The notes: generated by a model not told the origin, from the sequence alone. A stretch of 64,000 bases of DNA from Desulfovibrio ferrophilus (GCF_003966735.1 NZ_AP017378.1:853501-917500), one strand, 5' to 3'; counted from the stretch's first letter, positions 50,075-60,983 are shown. Made by a program: numbers and translations.

Positions 50075-50827
50075 CTAATTATCTCCTATCTTTGTTTGCT
50101 TGATGGTTTCGGCTGAAGAAATCAGACGTTCAGCGTACGCGTAGGCAACCGTTTTCACCCATGGTTCCCTTATTATGAAAATCCAGGAGATAAGCAGGAG
50201 AAGGCATAAAGAGAATGAGAAAAAAGAGATGGCGGGTAAGCTGGTGGCCCATGCTAAGTTGATTTCAGCCTTAGTGGGCGGTAGGTCGTGAAGAATGATA
50301 GCCAATGCGCCTAAGCTTGAAGTGAGTATTCCGAGTGGTTTTAAGCCAAGGGTGTTTCGCCTGAAGCCATAGTTTATAAGTTCCTCATATACTAGAGGAA
50401 AAGATTTTGTGTTTCTCGTCTGCTCGCGCAGATAGGCAGTTGTGCTGTCATACTGAGCATTCGCTTCGGTGGGTGAGCTTGCGGCTTCTTCTTCAGACGG
50501 TAGTGGGTGGCCGAGAAGTTGTCCTAAATTTGCATGGATGCGCTTAAGGGCTGCTTTATTGAGTGTTGTGGTGTTGGGATTGAGCGTGAGTGTTGTGGGT
50601 TTGCCACCCCATTTCTCGTACAGGAGTGGTTCGATCTTTTTGCCTCGATCTCGTCCGAGGTGAGCTAAAAAGAGGGTGAGTCCTCCACTGGTAAGGAGGC
50701 CGGATAAGATTTTAGAGCCGGAAAAGCTGTCTGGGAAAAAGCTAGCGACCACTATGCCAAGTGGTAAAAGCGCCAGAAGTACGGGGTAGTACCTTGCATT
50801 ACGATTGTATTTGTCGAGAAACTTCAT
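50075..50827 (-). CDS. Four-helix membrane protein of the E2-E1-JAB operon
   Basis: A 250-residue protein with two pairs of transmembrane helices (YPVLLALLPLGIVVASFF; ILSGLLTSGGLTLFLAHL; then PLGILTSSLGALAIIL; SFFSFSLCLLLLISWIFII), separated by a cytoplasmic segment of about 100 residues. No catalytic motif is visible. In defence operons such proteins often act as membrane-disrupting effectors; here that is inference. It is first in the operon and tightly linked to the MBL gene. Confidence 0.85.
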   Translation of the reverse strand: MKFLDKYNRNARYYPVLLALLPLGIVVASFFPDSFSGSKILSGLLTSGGLTLFLAHLGRDRGKKIEPLLYEKWGGKPTTLTLNPNTTTLNKAALKRIHANLGQLLGHPLPSEEEAASSPTEANAQYDSTTAYLREQTRNTKSFPLVYEELINYGFRRNTLGLKPLGILTSSLGALAIILHDLPPTKAEINLAWATSLPAISFFSFSLCLLLLISWIFIIREPWVKTVAYAYAERLISSAETIKQTKIGDN

Positions 50828-50858
50828 CTAAATGTGCCTTGCTAATTGGTTCCATTAG

Positions 50859-50886
50859 ACGATAATTTCGGTCTTCTCTGAGTCAA
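50859..50886 (-). promoter_or_regulatory. Candidate promoter of the E2-E1-JAB operon
   Basis: On the minus strand TTGACT (50886-50881) is followed after 16 bp by TATCGT (50864-50859), about 30 bp before the first start codon. Upstream DNA is very A+T-rich and holds ATTAG-N6-CTAAT (50935-50950) and two copies of ATTTAGTGT (50909, 50971) that might bind a regulator. Confidence 0.4.
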
Positions 50887-50999
50887 GCAACTTTCTATAC
50901 ATTTTCTAATTTAGTGTAATATAATATAGAAATGATTAGGTTATTCTAATTTAATAAAATAAGTATACTGATTTAGTGTGCAATGGCGTCTGGTGAGGC

Positions 51000-51085
51000 G
51001 AGTTAGGAATACATTAGGAAAAACAAAAAAGGGTTTCAGTCATCTGACTGAAACCCTTTGGTTTTTTGTGGCGGAGAGGGTGGGA
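51000..51085. repeat. tRNA-Ser 3' end and terminator, att-like right copy
   Basis: This contains GAGTTAGGAATA (51000-51011), the perfect hairpin AGGGTTTCAGTCA / TGACTGAAACCCT that terminates tRNA-Ser transcription, and the tRNA 3' end. It is the intact counterpart of the degenerate copy at 40074-40155. Confidence 0.65.
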
Positions 51086-51164
51086 TTCGAACCCACGTAC
51101 GGGCTATGAACCCGTAACTCGATTTCGAGTCGAGCGCGTTACGGCCGGACTTCGCTACCTCTCC
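51069..51164 (-). tRNA. tRNA-Ser (anticodon CGA)
   Basis: The minus strand folds as a class II tRNA: acceptor GGAGAGG with CCTCTCC, anticodon arm CTCGA-CTCGAAA-TCGAG giving CGA, long variable arm TACGGGTTCATAGCCCGTA, T-arm GTGGG-TTCGAAT-CCCAC, discriminator G and encoded CCA (51069-51071). An intrinsic terminator follows at once. It reads serine codon UCG. Confidence 0.97.
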
Positions 51165-51381
51165 GCGTGTGTGGCAACAACGTTACCATCGGCCATCGCC
51201 CGAAGGCGAGGGGATTTTTTAGGTGAAAACGGCGAGGGATGCAAGGGGCAACTGCCCTCGAATGCAGGATTTCATGAATCGAGCTTGATAGCGAGGGATT
51301 CAGGCGGACCGAAATGGTTGTTTTTGTGTTGCGATTCCATACGAAAATGATCATATTGAATATACGGGAAGGAGTCCGCCT

Positions 51382-51933
51382 ATGAGTTCGTTCGAGCATG
51401 TTCACGAGTACTACGAGCGGGGATTGCAGGCAGCGCGTGAGGGCCGCTTCATGGCTGCCGACCATTTCTTCCAACAGGCCATTTCCAAAGCCTATGATCT
51501 GCACGGATTCCAGGGCAAGGTGAGTGCGGCGCGCCATATGGCCCGTATCTACAAGGACCAGGGAGTGGTGCGCATGGCTGCCCGTCACTATGCCCGCGCC
51601 CTGAAGCTGATGGAACAGTCCGGCCTTGCCAGAACCACTGGCTATGCCAAGGTCGCCGGGCAACTTCGCGCCATGAACGGGATCAATCTGGATGTGATGC
51701 TCATGGGGCTTGGTATCGATGCCTCGGGCACAGGTGCTGTGCCGCTGTCCGAGGTCCATGCCTCGGAGGTCTTGGGGCTGGTTCGGGAACTGACGCGCAT
51801 GGGTGCGCCTTCGGATGGTGATTGCGAGTTGGCGGCGCATCGCCTGAATGCCGCTGGCTGTACTTCGGGCCGGGGGTTGCCCTGGACGGGGCGTCTGATA
51901 CGCGATCTGTGCAACGCCACTTTCGAGGTCTGA
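51382..51933 (+). CDS. TPR-like protein of unknown function
   Basis: A 183-residue protein. Residues 5-85 are helical pairs typical of tetratricopeptide repeats (YYERGLQAAREGRFMAADHF, AARHYARALKLMEQSG). The C-terminal 35 residues (AAHRLNAAGCTSGRGLPWTG, then RLIRDLC) resemble the recombinase-associated helix found at the end of large serine recombinases, though without any catalytic domain. GGAGT lies before the ATG. It lies directly beyond tRNA-Ser, outside the presumed island. Confidence 0.75.
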   Translation: MSSFEHVHEYYERGLQAAREGRFMAADHFFQQAISKAYDLHGFQGKVSAARHMARIYKDQGVVRMAARHYARALKLMEQSGLARTTGYAKVAGQLRAMNGINLDVMLMGLGIDASGTGAVPLSEVHASEVLGLVRELTRMGAPSDGDCELAAHRLNAAGCTSGRGLPWTGRLIRDLCNATFEV

Positions 51934-52072
51934 TGGCCCCGGGCGCTGGTATCTGAAGACCTCGCTACTCAGTCCATTCTTCTTTTGTGACAGCGGTCGC
52001 CTTTGGGCGGCCGTTGCTGCGTGTGCGCGTGGAGTGGACGGGCGTGTCGAGGTGCGGAGTGAGGCTGGGGGG

Positions 52073-52564
52073 CTATTTGGAGCGTCTGTTCTGAAAGAAG
52101 TCTGTGAGGACCGCGCTGCATTCGTCGGCCAGGATGCCGTCGATGTACGGAAAGCGATGGTTCATGAAGGGCAGGTCCGCCCCGTCCATGCGCGAAACCA
52201 GAGCGCCGGATTTCAGGTCGCGTGCGCCGAAGATCAATCCGCCGATGCGGGCGTGAATCATGGCACCCAGACACATCATGCAGGGTTCCAGAGTGCAGGC
52301 CAGCACACAGTCCGTAAGCCGGTAGTTACCGATTTTTTCCGCGCCGCGCCGAAGCACCAGCATTTCGGCATGGGCGCTGGGGTCGTTCATGGTCAGCGGT
52401 GCGTTGCAGGCCTCGGCAAGGACCTCGCCGGTCGGGCTCAACAGAATCGCGCCCACGGGCACTTCGCCGTGTTGAGCAGCCTTGTGGGCCTGCGCCAGTG
52501 CGCGGTGCATGATGGATTCCCAGCTGTCCCAGCCGGGAGGAGGGGTGAGGATGGCGTTTGTCAT
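52073..52564 (-). CDS. tadA: tRNA-specific adenosine deaminase
   Basis: A 163-residue zinc deaminase converting A34 to inosine in tRNA-Arg. Active site: His65 and Glu67 (AHAEM), Cys95 and Cys98 (EPCMMC). GNYRLTDCVLACTLEPCMMC is family-typical. The start at 52564 is preferred to a longer frame. It is the tail gene after purQ on the same strand, separated by about 100 bp. Confidence 0.95.
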   Translation of the reverse strand: MTNAILTPPPGWDSWESIMHRALAQAHKAAQHGEVPVGAILLSPTGEVLAEACNAPLTMNDPSAHAEMLVLRRGAEKIGNYRLTDCVLACTLEPCMMCLGAMIHARIGGLIFGARDLKSGALVSRMDGADLPFMNHRFPYIDGILADECSAVLTDFFQNRRSK

Positions 52565-52671
52565 GATTGAATCCCGAGGGGAGCCCCGCAGGCCCGAGGG
52601 ACCCGGATCGCGCAGCATGCGGCGGAACTCCCCTCTGGAATTTTTAAGCGCGTGCCCTGTGCGGGCAGGCG

Positions 52672-53481
52672 TTACTGACCTTTCAAATGGTTGACCGCGT
52701 TCTCCATGAGAACGGTTCCGAGCTGAGTATCAATGCCACGGGTCCAATTGGGATGATTGGTCTTGTGGTTGAATGCTTCGGGGTGGGGCATCAGACCCAG
52801 CACCCGGCCCGACGGGTCGGTCAGTCCGGCAATGGCATGCGGGGAGCCGTTCGGGTTGAACGGATACTCCTGCGTGGGTGCGCCGGACTCGGGGTGCGCA
52901 TACTGCAAGGCGATGAGATTATTGTCAATGAGTGCTTGCAGGGTGGCGTCGTCCTTGGGGATCAGCTTGCCCTCGCCGTGGCGGATGGGCAGATCCAGGG
53001 TGTCGATACCCTTGGTGAAGACGCAGGGGCTGTTGGGGTTGGCCTTCAGCTGGACCCAGCGATCCTCGAATTTTGCGGAATCATTCAGAGACAGGGAAAC
53101 CTGGCGATCAAAGTACTCGCCGTTCAGGCCGGGCAAGAGGCCCAGCTTGACCAGAAGCTGAAAGCCGTTGCAGATGCCCATGACAAGGCCGCCTGCGTTA
53201 AAGAAGGCTTTCAGTTGATCGAGCAGGGCGTGGCCGTCCTTGGTCTTGGCAAACTTCCAGCGCAGGGCGGCAGCCTGTGCCGCACCCAGGTCGTCTCCGT
53301 CCAGAAATCCGCCGGGGAAGATCAGAAAATTATAATCCTCGAGACGGTTGCGTCCGGCCACGAGATCAGAAAAATACACCACGGTGGCAGAGTCCGCACC
53401 GGCCTGTGTGGCCGCATGCGCGCTCTCGGCGTGGCAGTTTGTACCGTATCCCGTGATGACCAGAGCCTTCACCTGGGCCAT
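52672..53481 (-). CDS. purQ: Phosphoribosylformylglycinamidine synthase glutaminase subunit
   Basis: A 269-residue class I glutamine amidotransferase. Start block VKALVITGYGTNCHAESAHA, FPGGFLDGDDLG, nucleophile in MGICNGFQLLVKLG, and the catalytic His-Glu in LMPHPEAFNH. It provides ammonia for the fourth step of purine synthesis. The start is fixed by GGAGG upstream. It is somewhat longer than Bacillus PurQ and resembles the C-terminal domain of large PurL. Confidence 0.92.
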   Translation of the reverse strand: MAQVKALVITGYGTNCHAESAHAATQAGADSATVVYFSDLVAGRNRLEDYNFLIFPGGFLDGDDLGAAQAAALRWKFAKTKDGHALLDQLKAFFNAGGLVMGICNGFQLLVKLGLLPGLNGEYFDRQVSLSLNDSAKFEDRWVQLKANPNSPCVFTKGIDTLDLPIRHGEGKLIPKDDATLQALIDNNLIALQYAHPESGAPTQEYPFNPNGSPHAIAGLTDPSGRVLGLMPHPEAFNHKTNHPNWTRGIDTQLGTVLMENAVNHLKGQ

Positions 53482-55437
<1,956 letters not shown>

Positions 55438-55443
55438 GAACTC

Positions 55444-56256
55444 ATGACGTCTGAACAGCTGTTCGCCGCCACCAGCAAGGGGCCCTTCGTTCTCGCAGGG
55501 CCTTGCGCTTTGGAAAGCCGTGATGTGGTTATGACCGCTGCGCGGCATATTGCCGAGGTTGCCAAAAAGCTCGAACTGACCGTGATCTTCAAAGGCTCCT
55601 TCGACAAAGCCAATCGTACGTCCGTGACCAGCTTTCGCGGGCCGGGCATGGATAAGGGGCTGGAGATGCTTGCCGAGGTCAAGGAGACCTTCGGCCTGCC
55701 CGTGGTCACGGACATCCACCAGCCTGAACAGGCTGCCGTGGTGGCTGAGGTGGCGGACGTCATTCAGATTCCGGCCTTTCTCTGTCGCCAGACGGATCTG
55801 CTGGTGGCAGCCGGAAACACAGGGCGTGTGCTCAATGTCAAAAAGGGGCAGTTTCTGGCCCCCTGGGACATGGCCAACGTCGTGAGCAAGGTCAAAAGCA
55901 CCGGTAACGAGAAGCTCTGGCTCACCGAACGTGGTGCCTGCCATGGCTACAACAACCTTGTTGTGGATATGCGCTCCATGCCCATTATGGCCTCGCACGG
56001 TTGTCCGGTTGTCTTTGACGCCACGCATTCCGTGCAGTTGCCGGGCGGGCAGGGCGGTTGTTCAGGCGGGCAGCGCGAATTCGTGCCCACTCTGGCCCGT
56101 GCCGCTGTTGTTGCCGGAGCCTCGGGAGTCTTTCTGGAAACCCACCCGGACCCGGACAAGGCGCTGTGTGATGGTCCCAACTCCTGGCCGCTTGAAAACC
56201 TCGAAGCCCTGCTCAGGGATTTGATGACCCTGTGGAGCCTGAAATATGAATGTTAA
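55444..56256 (+). CDS. kdsA: 3-deoxy-8-phosphooctulonate synthase
   Basis: A 270-residue TIM-barrel enzyme condensing phosphoenolpyruvate with arabinose 5-phosphate to KDO 8-phosphate, the first committed KDO step. Motifs: [49 protein letters not shown], and [17 protein letters not shown]. It overlaps kdsC by 11 bases. Outer-membrane LPS is therefore made. Confidence 0.98.
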   Translation: MTSEQLFAATSKGPFVLAGPCALESRDVVMTAARHIAEVAKKLELTVIFKGSFDKANRTSVTSFRGPGMDKGLEMLAEVKETFGLPVVTDIHQPEQAAVVAEVADVIQIPAFLCRQTDLLVAAGNTGRVLNVKKGQFLAPWDMANVVSKVKSTGNEKLWLTERGACHGYNNLVVDMRSMPIMASHGCPVVFDATHSVQLPGGQGGCSGGQREFVPTLARAAVVAGASGVFLETHPDPDKALCDGPNSWPLENLEALLRDLMTLWSLKYEC

Positions 56257-56776
56257 GGACAAGGAGCAGGCGGCGAAAATTCGTCTGTTGGTCCTGGATG
56301 TCGACGGAGTGCTGACCGACGGCGGTCTGTACTACGACCATCAGGGCAATATATCCAAGCGTTTCAACGTCCAGGATGGGCTGGGCATCAAGCTGGCTCA
56401 AGCTGCCGGGCTGGAAGTGGCCGTGATTACCGGTCTGGATTCTCCGGCGGTGGAAACCCGGGTGCGCGAGTTGGGCATCACCGAATACCATGCCGGGCAT
56501 CTGGCCAAGATTCCCCTGCTTGAGGGCATCTGCGAGCGCTTGAAGCTGGATTTGTCCGAAGTGGCCTATTTGGGCGACGATTGGGTTGACGCTGGCCCCA
56601 TGCGGGCCGTGGGGCTGCCCATGGCGGTCGCCAATGCCCAGTCCGAGATTCTCGTAATGGCCGATTTCATCACCGAGGCCCATGGTGGCCAAGGTGCCGT
56701 GCGCGAGGCCATTCGTCATATCCTCGAGGCCCGGGGTGACCTGGATGCCTTGTGGGAAGAATGGGGCAATCGATGA
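56246..56776 (+). CDS. kdsC: 3-deoxy-D-manno-octulosonate 8-phosphate phosphatase
   Basis: A 176-residue HAD phosphatase with nucleophile motif [29 protein letters not shown] and [12 protein letters not shown]. It removes phosphate from KDO 8-phosphate. It overlaps both kdsA and lptC (ATGA), so translation is coupled. Confidence 0.97.
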   Translation: MNVKDKEQAAKIRLLVLDVDGVLTDGGLYYDHQGNISKRFNVQDGLGIKLAQAAGLEVAVITGLDSPAVETRVRELGITEYHAGHLAKIPLLEGICERLKLDLSEVAYLGDDWVDAGPMRAVGLPMAVANAQSEILVMADFITEAHGGQGAVREAIRHILEARGDLDALWEEWGNR

Positions 56777-57354
56777 AACGTTTCTTGCCCTGGATTGCTG
56801 TGCTGCTGGTCGTTCTGGCGCTTGTTGGCGGTTGGCTGTGGCAACGTATGAAAAATGATGTTGCTGCCGTGGCCGAATTGGCTCAGGAACTTGATGTGGA
56901 CGTGGCCTTGCAACAGGTTGAGTTGTCACAGGGCTCCGAAGGCAAGGCCAGCTGGCGTCTTGTGGCTGACAAGGCCAATTATCTCAAGGATGAACAGCTT
57001 GTCAGGTTGGACAACCCGCGTGTCATCTACTACCAGGAGCAGGACGGTTCGGAGGTCAATGTTACCGCTACGGAAGGCGAGGTCGAACAGTCTTCCGGGG
57101 ATGCCCGCCTGTGGCCGGACGTGGTGATTGTGTCGGGACCGACGACGGTGTATGCCGATCATCTGTTCTACAGCGGTGAGACGCGAGACATCGACTTGAC
57201 CGGTAATGTTCGCATGAAGCAGGGTGAGATGATGATGACTGCCCCGCACCTGATTATGGATATGAAGACCAACGACATCAAAGCCGATGGTGGCGTCACG
57301 AGTCTGCTCTGGTCTGAGCAGACCGCTGTCCCGGCAAAGGAGCGCCAACAGTGA
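56773..57354 (+). CDS. lptC: LPS export system protein LptC
   Basis: A 193-residue bitopic protein: one N-terminal helix (FLPWIAVLLVVLALVGGWLW) and a periplasmic beta-jellyroll (VELSQGSEGKASWRLVADKA, GEVEQSSGDARLWPDVVIV, DIDLTGNVRMKQGEM). It takes LPS from LptBFG and passes it to LptA. It overlaps kdsC and lptA by four bases each. Confidence 0.93.
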   Translation: MKRFLPWIAVLLVVLALVGGWLWQRMKNDVAAVAELAQELDVDVALQQVELSQGSEGKASWRLVADKANYLKDEQLVRLDNPRVIYYQEQDGSEVNVTATEGEVEQSSGDARLWPDVVIVSGPTTVYADHLFYSGETRDIDLTGNVRMKQGEMMMTAPHLIMDMKTNDIKADGGVTSLLWSEQTAVPAKERQQ

Positions 57355-57950
57355 AGCGCGTAGCATATTTCATTCTCATGGCCTTGGTTCTGACCGGGCT
57401 GTTTGCCTCCATTGCCTTTGCCAAGGACGACAAGATTCCCACCAAGATCACCTCGGACCGCATGGTCTACGAGTCGGGTGGAAGCCAGGTGACGTTTACG
57501 GGCAACGTGCATGTCACCCGGCCTGACATGCAGATCTGGTCCCAGAAGATGATTGTGCATCTCAAGCAGACCACGAAGAAGGCTGGTGCAGCTGCTGCGC
57601 CTTTGGGTGGTGATCCGGGCGAGATCGAGAAGATCGTGGCTTTGAAGAAGGTGCGAATGCTGCGCGAGGGCAAGGAAGGCTTCTGCGGCAAGGCCACCTA
57701 TATGGTGGAGAAGGATCTGCTTGTGATGGAAGAGTGGCCGCGCCTTGTCGATGGCAAGAACACCATTCAGGGCAAGATCATTCGTCTCTATCTGAAGGAG
57801 AACCGCAGCGAGGTCGAAGGGACTGGCAACACCCAGGTGGAAGCCATCTTCTTTACGCCTAAGGACGCAGGCAAACCTGCTGCTGAGACCAAGCCCGCAG
57901 CAGATGACGCACAGCCTGAAGTTCCTGCTTCCAACGGGGAGACTCAGTAA
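57351..57950 (+). CDS. lptA: LPS export periplasmic bridge protein LptA
   Basis: A 199-residue exported OstA-like protein: signal peptide VAYFILMALVLTGLFASIAF with AKDD following, then KITSDRMVYESGGSQVTFTG and a jellyroll domain; the tail is low-complexity (AAETKPAADDAQPEVPA). It polymerises into a bridge carrying LPS across the periplasm. GTG start, four-base overlap with lptC; one-base overlap with lptB (TAATG). Confidence 0.95.
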   Translation: MKRVAYFILMALVLTGLFASIAFAKDDKIPTKITSDRMVYESGGSQVTFTGNVHVTRPDMQIWSQKMIVHLKQTTKKAGAAAAPLGGDPGEIEKIVALKKVRMLREGKEGFCGKATYMVEKDLLVMEEWPRLVDGKNTIQGKIIRLYLKENRSEVEGTGNTQVEAIFFTPKDAGKPAAETKPAADDAQPEVPASNGETQ

Positions 57951-58672
57951 TGGCAGTGCTCCTGGCAGAAGACCTTTGCAAGCGTTACGGCCAGCGCGAG
58001 GTCGTGCACGACATCGGACTTTCAGTGAAACAGGGCGAAGTGGTGGGGCTGCTTGGTCCCAACGGCGCGGGCAAGACGACGACCTTCTACATGCTGGTGG
58101 GCATCATCAAGCCCAACGGCGGGTGCGTTCGTCTGGATGAAACCGAGCTGGCCTCTCTGCCTTTGCATGACCGGGCCCGACTGGGCCTGTCCTATCTGCC
58201 TCAGGAAAGCTCAGTCTTCCGCAAGCTCTCGGTGCGTCAGAACCTGGAGATCATCCTGGAGCACACGGGCCTGTCTCATAAGGAACAAAGGGCCAAGGCC
58301 GATCATCTGCTGAATGAATTGGGCATCACCAAATTGGCCGATCAGAAGGCCATGCATCTTTCCGGTGGCGAGCGCCGTCGCTTGGAGATCGCTCGGGCGT
58401 TGATCCTTGATCCCAAGTTCATGCTGCTGGATGAGCCCTTTGCCGGTATTGATCCCATTGCCGTGGATGATATCCAGGGGATCGTGCGTGGTCTGAAGGA
58501 AAAGGGCATTGGCGTTCTGATATCCGACCACAATGTGCGCGAGACTTTGCGCATCTGTGATCGGGCCTATCTGGTCTATGAAGGGCGGATCATTCTGTCG
58601 GGTACTCCCCAGGAAATTATAGATGATCCAAAGGCCAGAAGAGTGTATCTTGGCGAAGGTTTCTGTCTTTAA
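57950..58672 (+). CDS. lptB: LPS export ABC transporter ATP-binding protein LptB
   Basis: A 240-residue ABC ATPase with GPNGAGKTTTFYMLVGI, signature LSGGERRRLEIARALIL, Walker B FMLLDEPFAGIDP and the switch histidine in ISDHNVRE. SYLPQESSVFRKLSVRQNLE is characteristic of LptB. It powers extraction of LPS from the inner membrane with LptF and LptG (not in the window). Confidence 0.97.
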   Translation: MAVLLAEDLCKRYGQREVVHDIGLSVKQGEVVGLLGPNGAGKTTTFYMLVGIIKPNGGCVRLDETELASLPLHDRARLGLSYLPQESSVFRKLSVRQNLEIILEHTGLSHKEQRAKADHLLNELGITKLADQKAMHLSGGERRRLEIARALILDPKFMLLDEPFAGIDPIAVDDIQGIVRGLKEKGIGVLISDHNVRETLRICDRAYLVYEGRIILSGTPQEIIDDPKARRVYLGEGFCL

Positions 58673-58742
58673 CAGCCTGTCCTAATAGATCTTTCTCCCT
58701 ATACAAAAACCTTGCCATTTCTATTGCAAGGCTATCGTGTCT

Positions 58743-58799
58743 GTGGCATTGTCTTGATGCGCTCTAAATGGGCGTGCCAGGAGGAATGCCACTTTTTTT
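58743..58799 (+). terminator. Terminator between lptB and rpoN
   Basis: GTGGCATT (58743-58750) pairs with AATGCCAC (58785-58792), followed by seven T's. A smaller CCTTGC/GCAAGG hairpin lies just upstream. rpoN would therefore need its own promoter or read-through. Confidence 0.8.
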
Positions 58800-58884
58800 G
58801 TTATGGATAACGGTGCATTGCCATAGATCTCACCGGTATTGACCGGATTCTCGACCTCTCTACCCTCCAACAAGCGATTATATT

Positions 58885-60342
58885 ATGGGATTGGAACTCA
58901 GGCAGCAGCTCAAACTTTCACAGCAGTTGGTCATGACGCCACAGCTGCAGCAAGCGATCAAGCTGTTGCAACTGTCACGTTTTGAATTGTTGGACATGGT
59001 CCAGCAGGAGTTGCTTGAGAATCCGCTGCTGGAGGAGAAGCCCGAGGAAGAGGCTGTGGAACGCCCTGCAGAGGAGCAGGCCGCACCGACCAAGGAAGAG
59101 ACTTACAACGACGAATCCGTTGAACAGGACCTGGCCAAGACGGCTGAGTGGGAAAGCTATCTGGGCGAGTTTTCATCCACGGCCAAGCAGGCGGTGGGAC
59201 GTGAGTACGAGACACCGGAAGAGGGCATGTCCTTTGAGGCCCGTCTGTCTGCCAAGCCTTCCCTTGAGAGTCACCTTGATTGGCAGCTCAGGCTTTCCGG
59301 TGCCTCTGAGCTGGATGTTCAAATTGGTGAGCAGATTATCGGTAATCTCGATGGGCTTGGGTATCTGAGAGCCACTGCCGAAGAAATTGCAGATCAGTTG
59401 GAGCATATGCCTGTGTCTGTGCAGGCGACCTCTGCCGAGGTGGAGTCCGTTATTCTGCGCATGCAGCGTTTTGACCCCTTGGGTGTTGCCGCACGCGATC
59501 CGCGTGAATGCCTACTGGTGCAGCTGGATGCCTATAATATGGATGACCCCATTCTTGTCTCGCTGGTTTCCGAGCATCTTGAGGATCTGGAGAAGCGCCG
59601 CTACAAGCCTATTGCCCGCAAATTCAAGATTTCAATGGAAGAACTCAAGGAATATCTGGATGTTATTCAGACCTTGGACCCCATGCCCGGATCGTCTTTT
59701 GCCGGGAGCGAGCCGCAGTATGTGAGCCCGGACGTGTTCGTCTACGAATACGATGGTGAATTCGTTATCGTCCTGAATGAAGAAGGACTCCCCCGATTGC
59801 AGGTCAGCCCCTATTATGTGGATTCCGTCAAGACCACAAACTCCAAAGATAAAGAATACATGCAGGACAGGATGCGTTCTGCAGTCTGGCTGATGAAGAG
59901 CCTGTATCAGCGCCAGCGGACGCTCTACAAGGTCATGGAGAGTATCGTCAGGTTTCAGGAAGAGTTTTTCCGCCACGGGGTGAAGAAACTGAAGCCGCTG
60001 ATCCTGAAGGATGTTGCGGACGATATAGAGATGCATGAATCCACCATCAGTCGCATCACCACCAGCAAGTACGTCTCTACTCCTCACGGTGTGCACGAGC
60101 TTAAATTTTTCTTCAATAGTGCTTTGGGGTTGGATGATGGCTCTCAGGTGGGTAGCGAATCCGTCAAGGCCATGATCAAGGGCTATATCGGAAGCGAAAA
60201 TCCCCGCAAGCCCTTGTCAGACGAGAAAATCGCCGAAATGCTCAAAGGCGAACTTCAGGTCAACATTGCCCGCCGTACGGTTGCCAAGTATCGGAGTGCG
60301 TTGGGCATTCTTTCCTCGTCCAAGCGCAAGCAGATTTTTTAG
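58885..60342 (+). CDS. rpoN: RNA polymerase sigma-54 factor
   Basis: A 485-residue sigma factor. Region I MGLELRQQLKLSQQLVMTPQ contacts enhancer proteins; the acidic region II follows; the core-binding part contains ESHLDWQLRLSGASELDVQI and GLGYLRATAEEIADQL. The HTH VADDIEMHESTISRITTSKY and the RpoN box ARRTVAKYR near the C-terminus read -12/-24 promoters. Full length. Confidence 0.98.
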   Translation: MGLELRQQLKLSQQLVMTPQLQQAIKLLQLSRFELLDMVQQELLENPLLEEKPEEEAVERPAEEQAAPTKEETYNDESVEQDLAKTAEWESYLGEFSSTAKQAVGREYETPEEGMSFEARLSAKPSLESHLDWQLRLSGASELDVQIGEQIIGNLDGLGYLRATAEEIADQLEHMPVSVQATSAEVESVILRMQRFDPLGVAARDPRECLLVQLDAYNMDDPILVSLVSEHLEDLEKRRYKPIARKFKISMEELKEYLDVIQTLDPMPGSSFAGSEPQYVSPDVFVYEYDGEFVIVLNEEGLPRLQVSPYYVDSVKTTNSKDKEYMQDRMRSAVWLMKSLYQRQRTLYKVMESIVRFQEEFFRHGVKKLKPLILKDVADDIEMHESTISRITTSKYVSTPHGVHELKFFFNSALGLDDGSQVGSESVKAMIKGYIGSENPRKPLSDEKIAEMLKGELQVNIARRTVAKYRSALGILSSSKRKQIF

Positions 60343-60442
60343 CGGGCACAATGGTGCAAAGCCCTTTATTTTGCGTTGGATTCATCCTACACTGGAAGTG
60401 ACTGGGATTCCCGGTTCCACAGCTTAAGTTAGGAGGACGCCT

Positions 60443-60979
60443 ATGCAAATCAAGTACAACTTCAAGAACTTTGAACCGTCCGACCATCTGAGGAATTACG
60501 CCTCCACCCGATTTGAAAAGCTGTTCAAGTACGACAGGACCGAGAATGCCCTGCTTCAGGTCAATCTTTCGGTCGACAAGTTCCGGCATAAGGCGGACGT
60601 CGTATTCACCGGTGATGAATTGCACATCTCGGCGGTTGAAGAATCTGAAGACATGTACTCCACCGTTGACCTGGTTCTGGATAAGCTTGATGCTCAGGTC
60701 CGCAAGACTCGCGAAAAGGCCAAGGATCGTCGTCAGGCGAGAGGCTCAGTCCGCATGGACGTTATCAGCTTTGCTGATTCTGCCGCCGGAGAGCGCGTTC
60801 CTACCATTGAGGAAAGTGACTCCTATGAACCCAAGCCCATGGCCGTGGAAGAAGCCGCCCTGCAGCTGGATTCCCTGGGCTATGAGTTCCTGGTCTTTCA
60901 TAATGCAGAATCCGAACGAATCAATGTGATCTACCTCCGTAAGAACGGAGATTATGGACTGATTGACCCTGGGATGTAA
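60443..60979 (+). CDS. hpf: Ribosome hibernation promoting factor, long form
   Basis: A 178-residue protein. N-terminal 100 residues are the HPF/YfiA domain that sits on the 30S subunit (MQIKYNFKNFEPSDHLRNYA, HKADVVFTGDELHISAVEES). A C-terminal dimerisation domain (KPMAVEEAALQLDSLGYEFL, NVIYLRKNGDYGLIDP) marks the long form that forms 100S ribosome dimers. AGGAGG precedes the ATG. It is adjacent to rpoN, as in many proteobacteria. Confidence 0.96.
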   Translation: MQIKYNFKNFEPSDHLRNYASTRFEKLFKYDRTENALLQVNLSVDKFRHKADVVFTGDELHISAVEESEDMYSTVDLVLDKLDAQVRKTREKAKDRRQARGSVRMDVISFADSAAGERVPTIEESDSYEPKPMAVEEAALQLDSLGYEFLVFHNAESERINVIYLRKNGDYGLIDPGM

Positions 60980-60983
60980 GTAA

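Noticed and set aside
46658-50827. Type II CBASS itself
   Set aside because: E2-E1 and JAB are present, but no CD-NTase gene is found on either side; the adjacent enzyme is an MBL-fold hydrolase.
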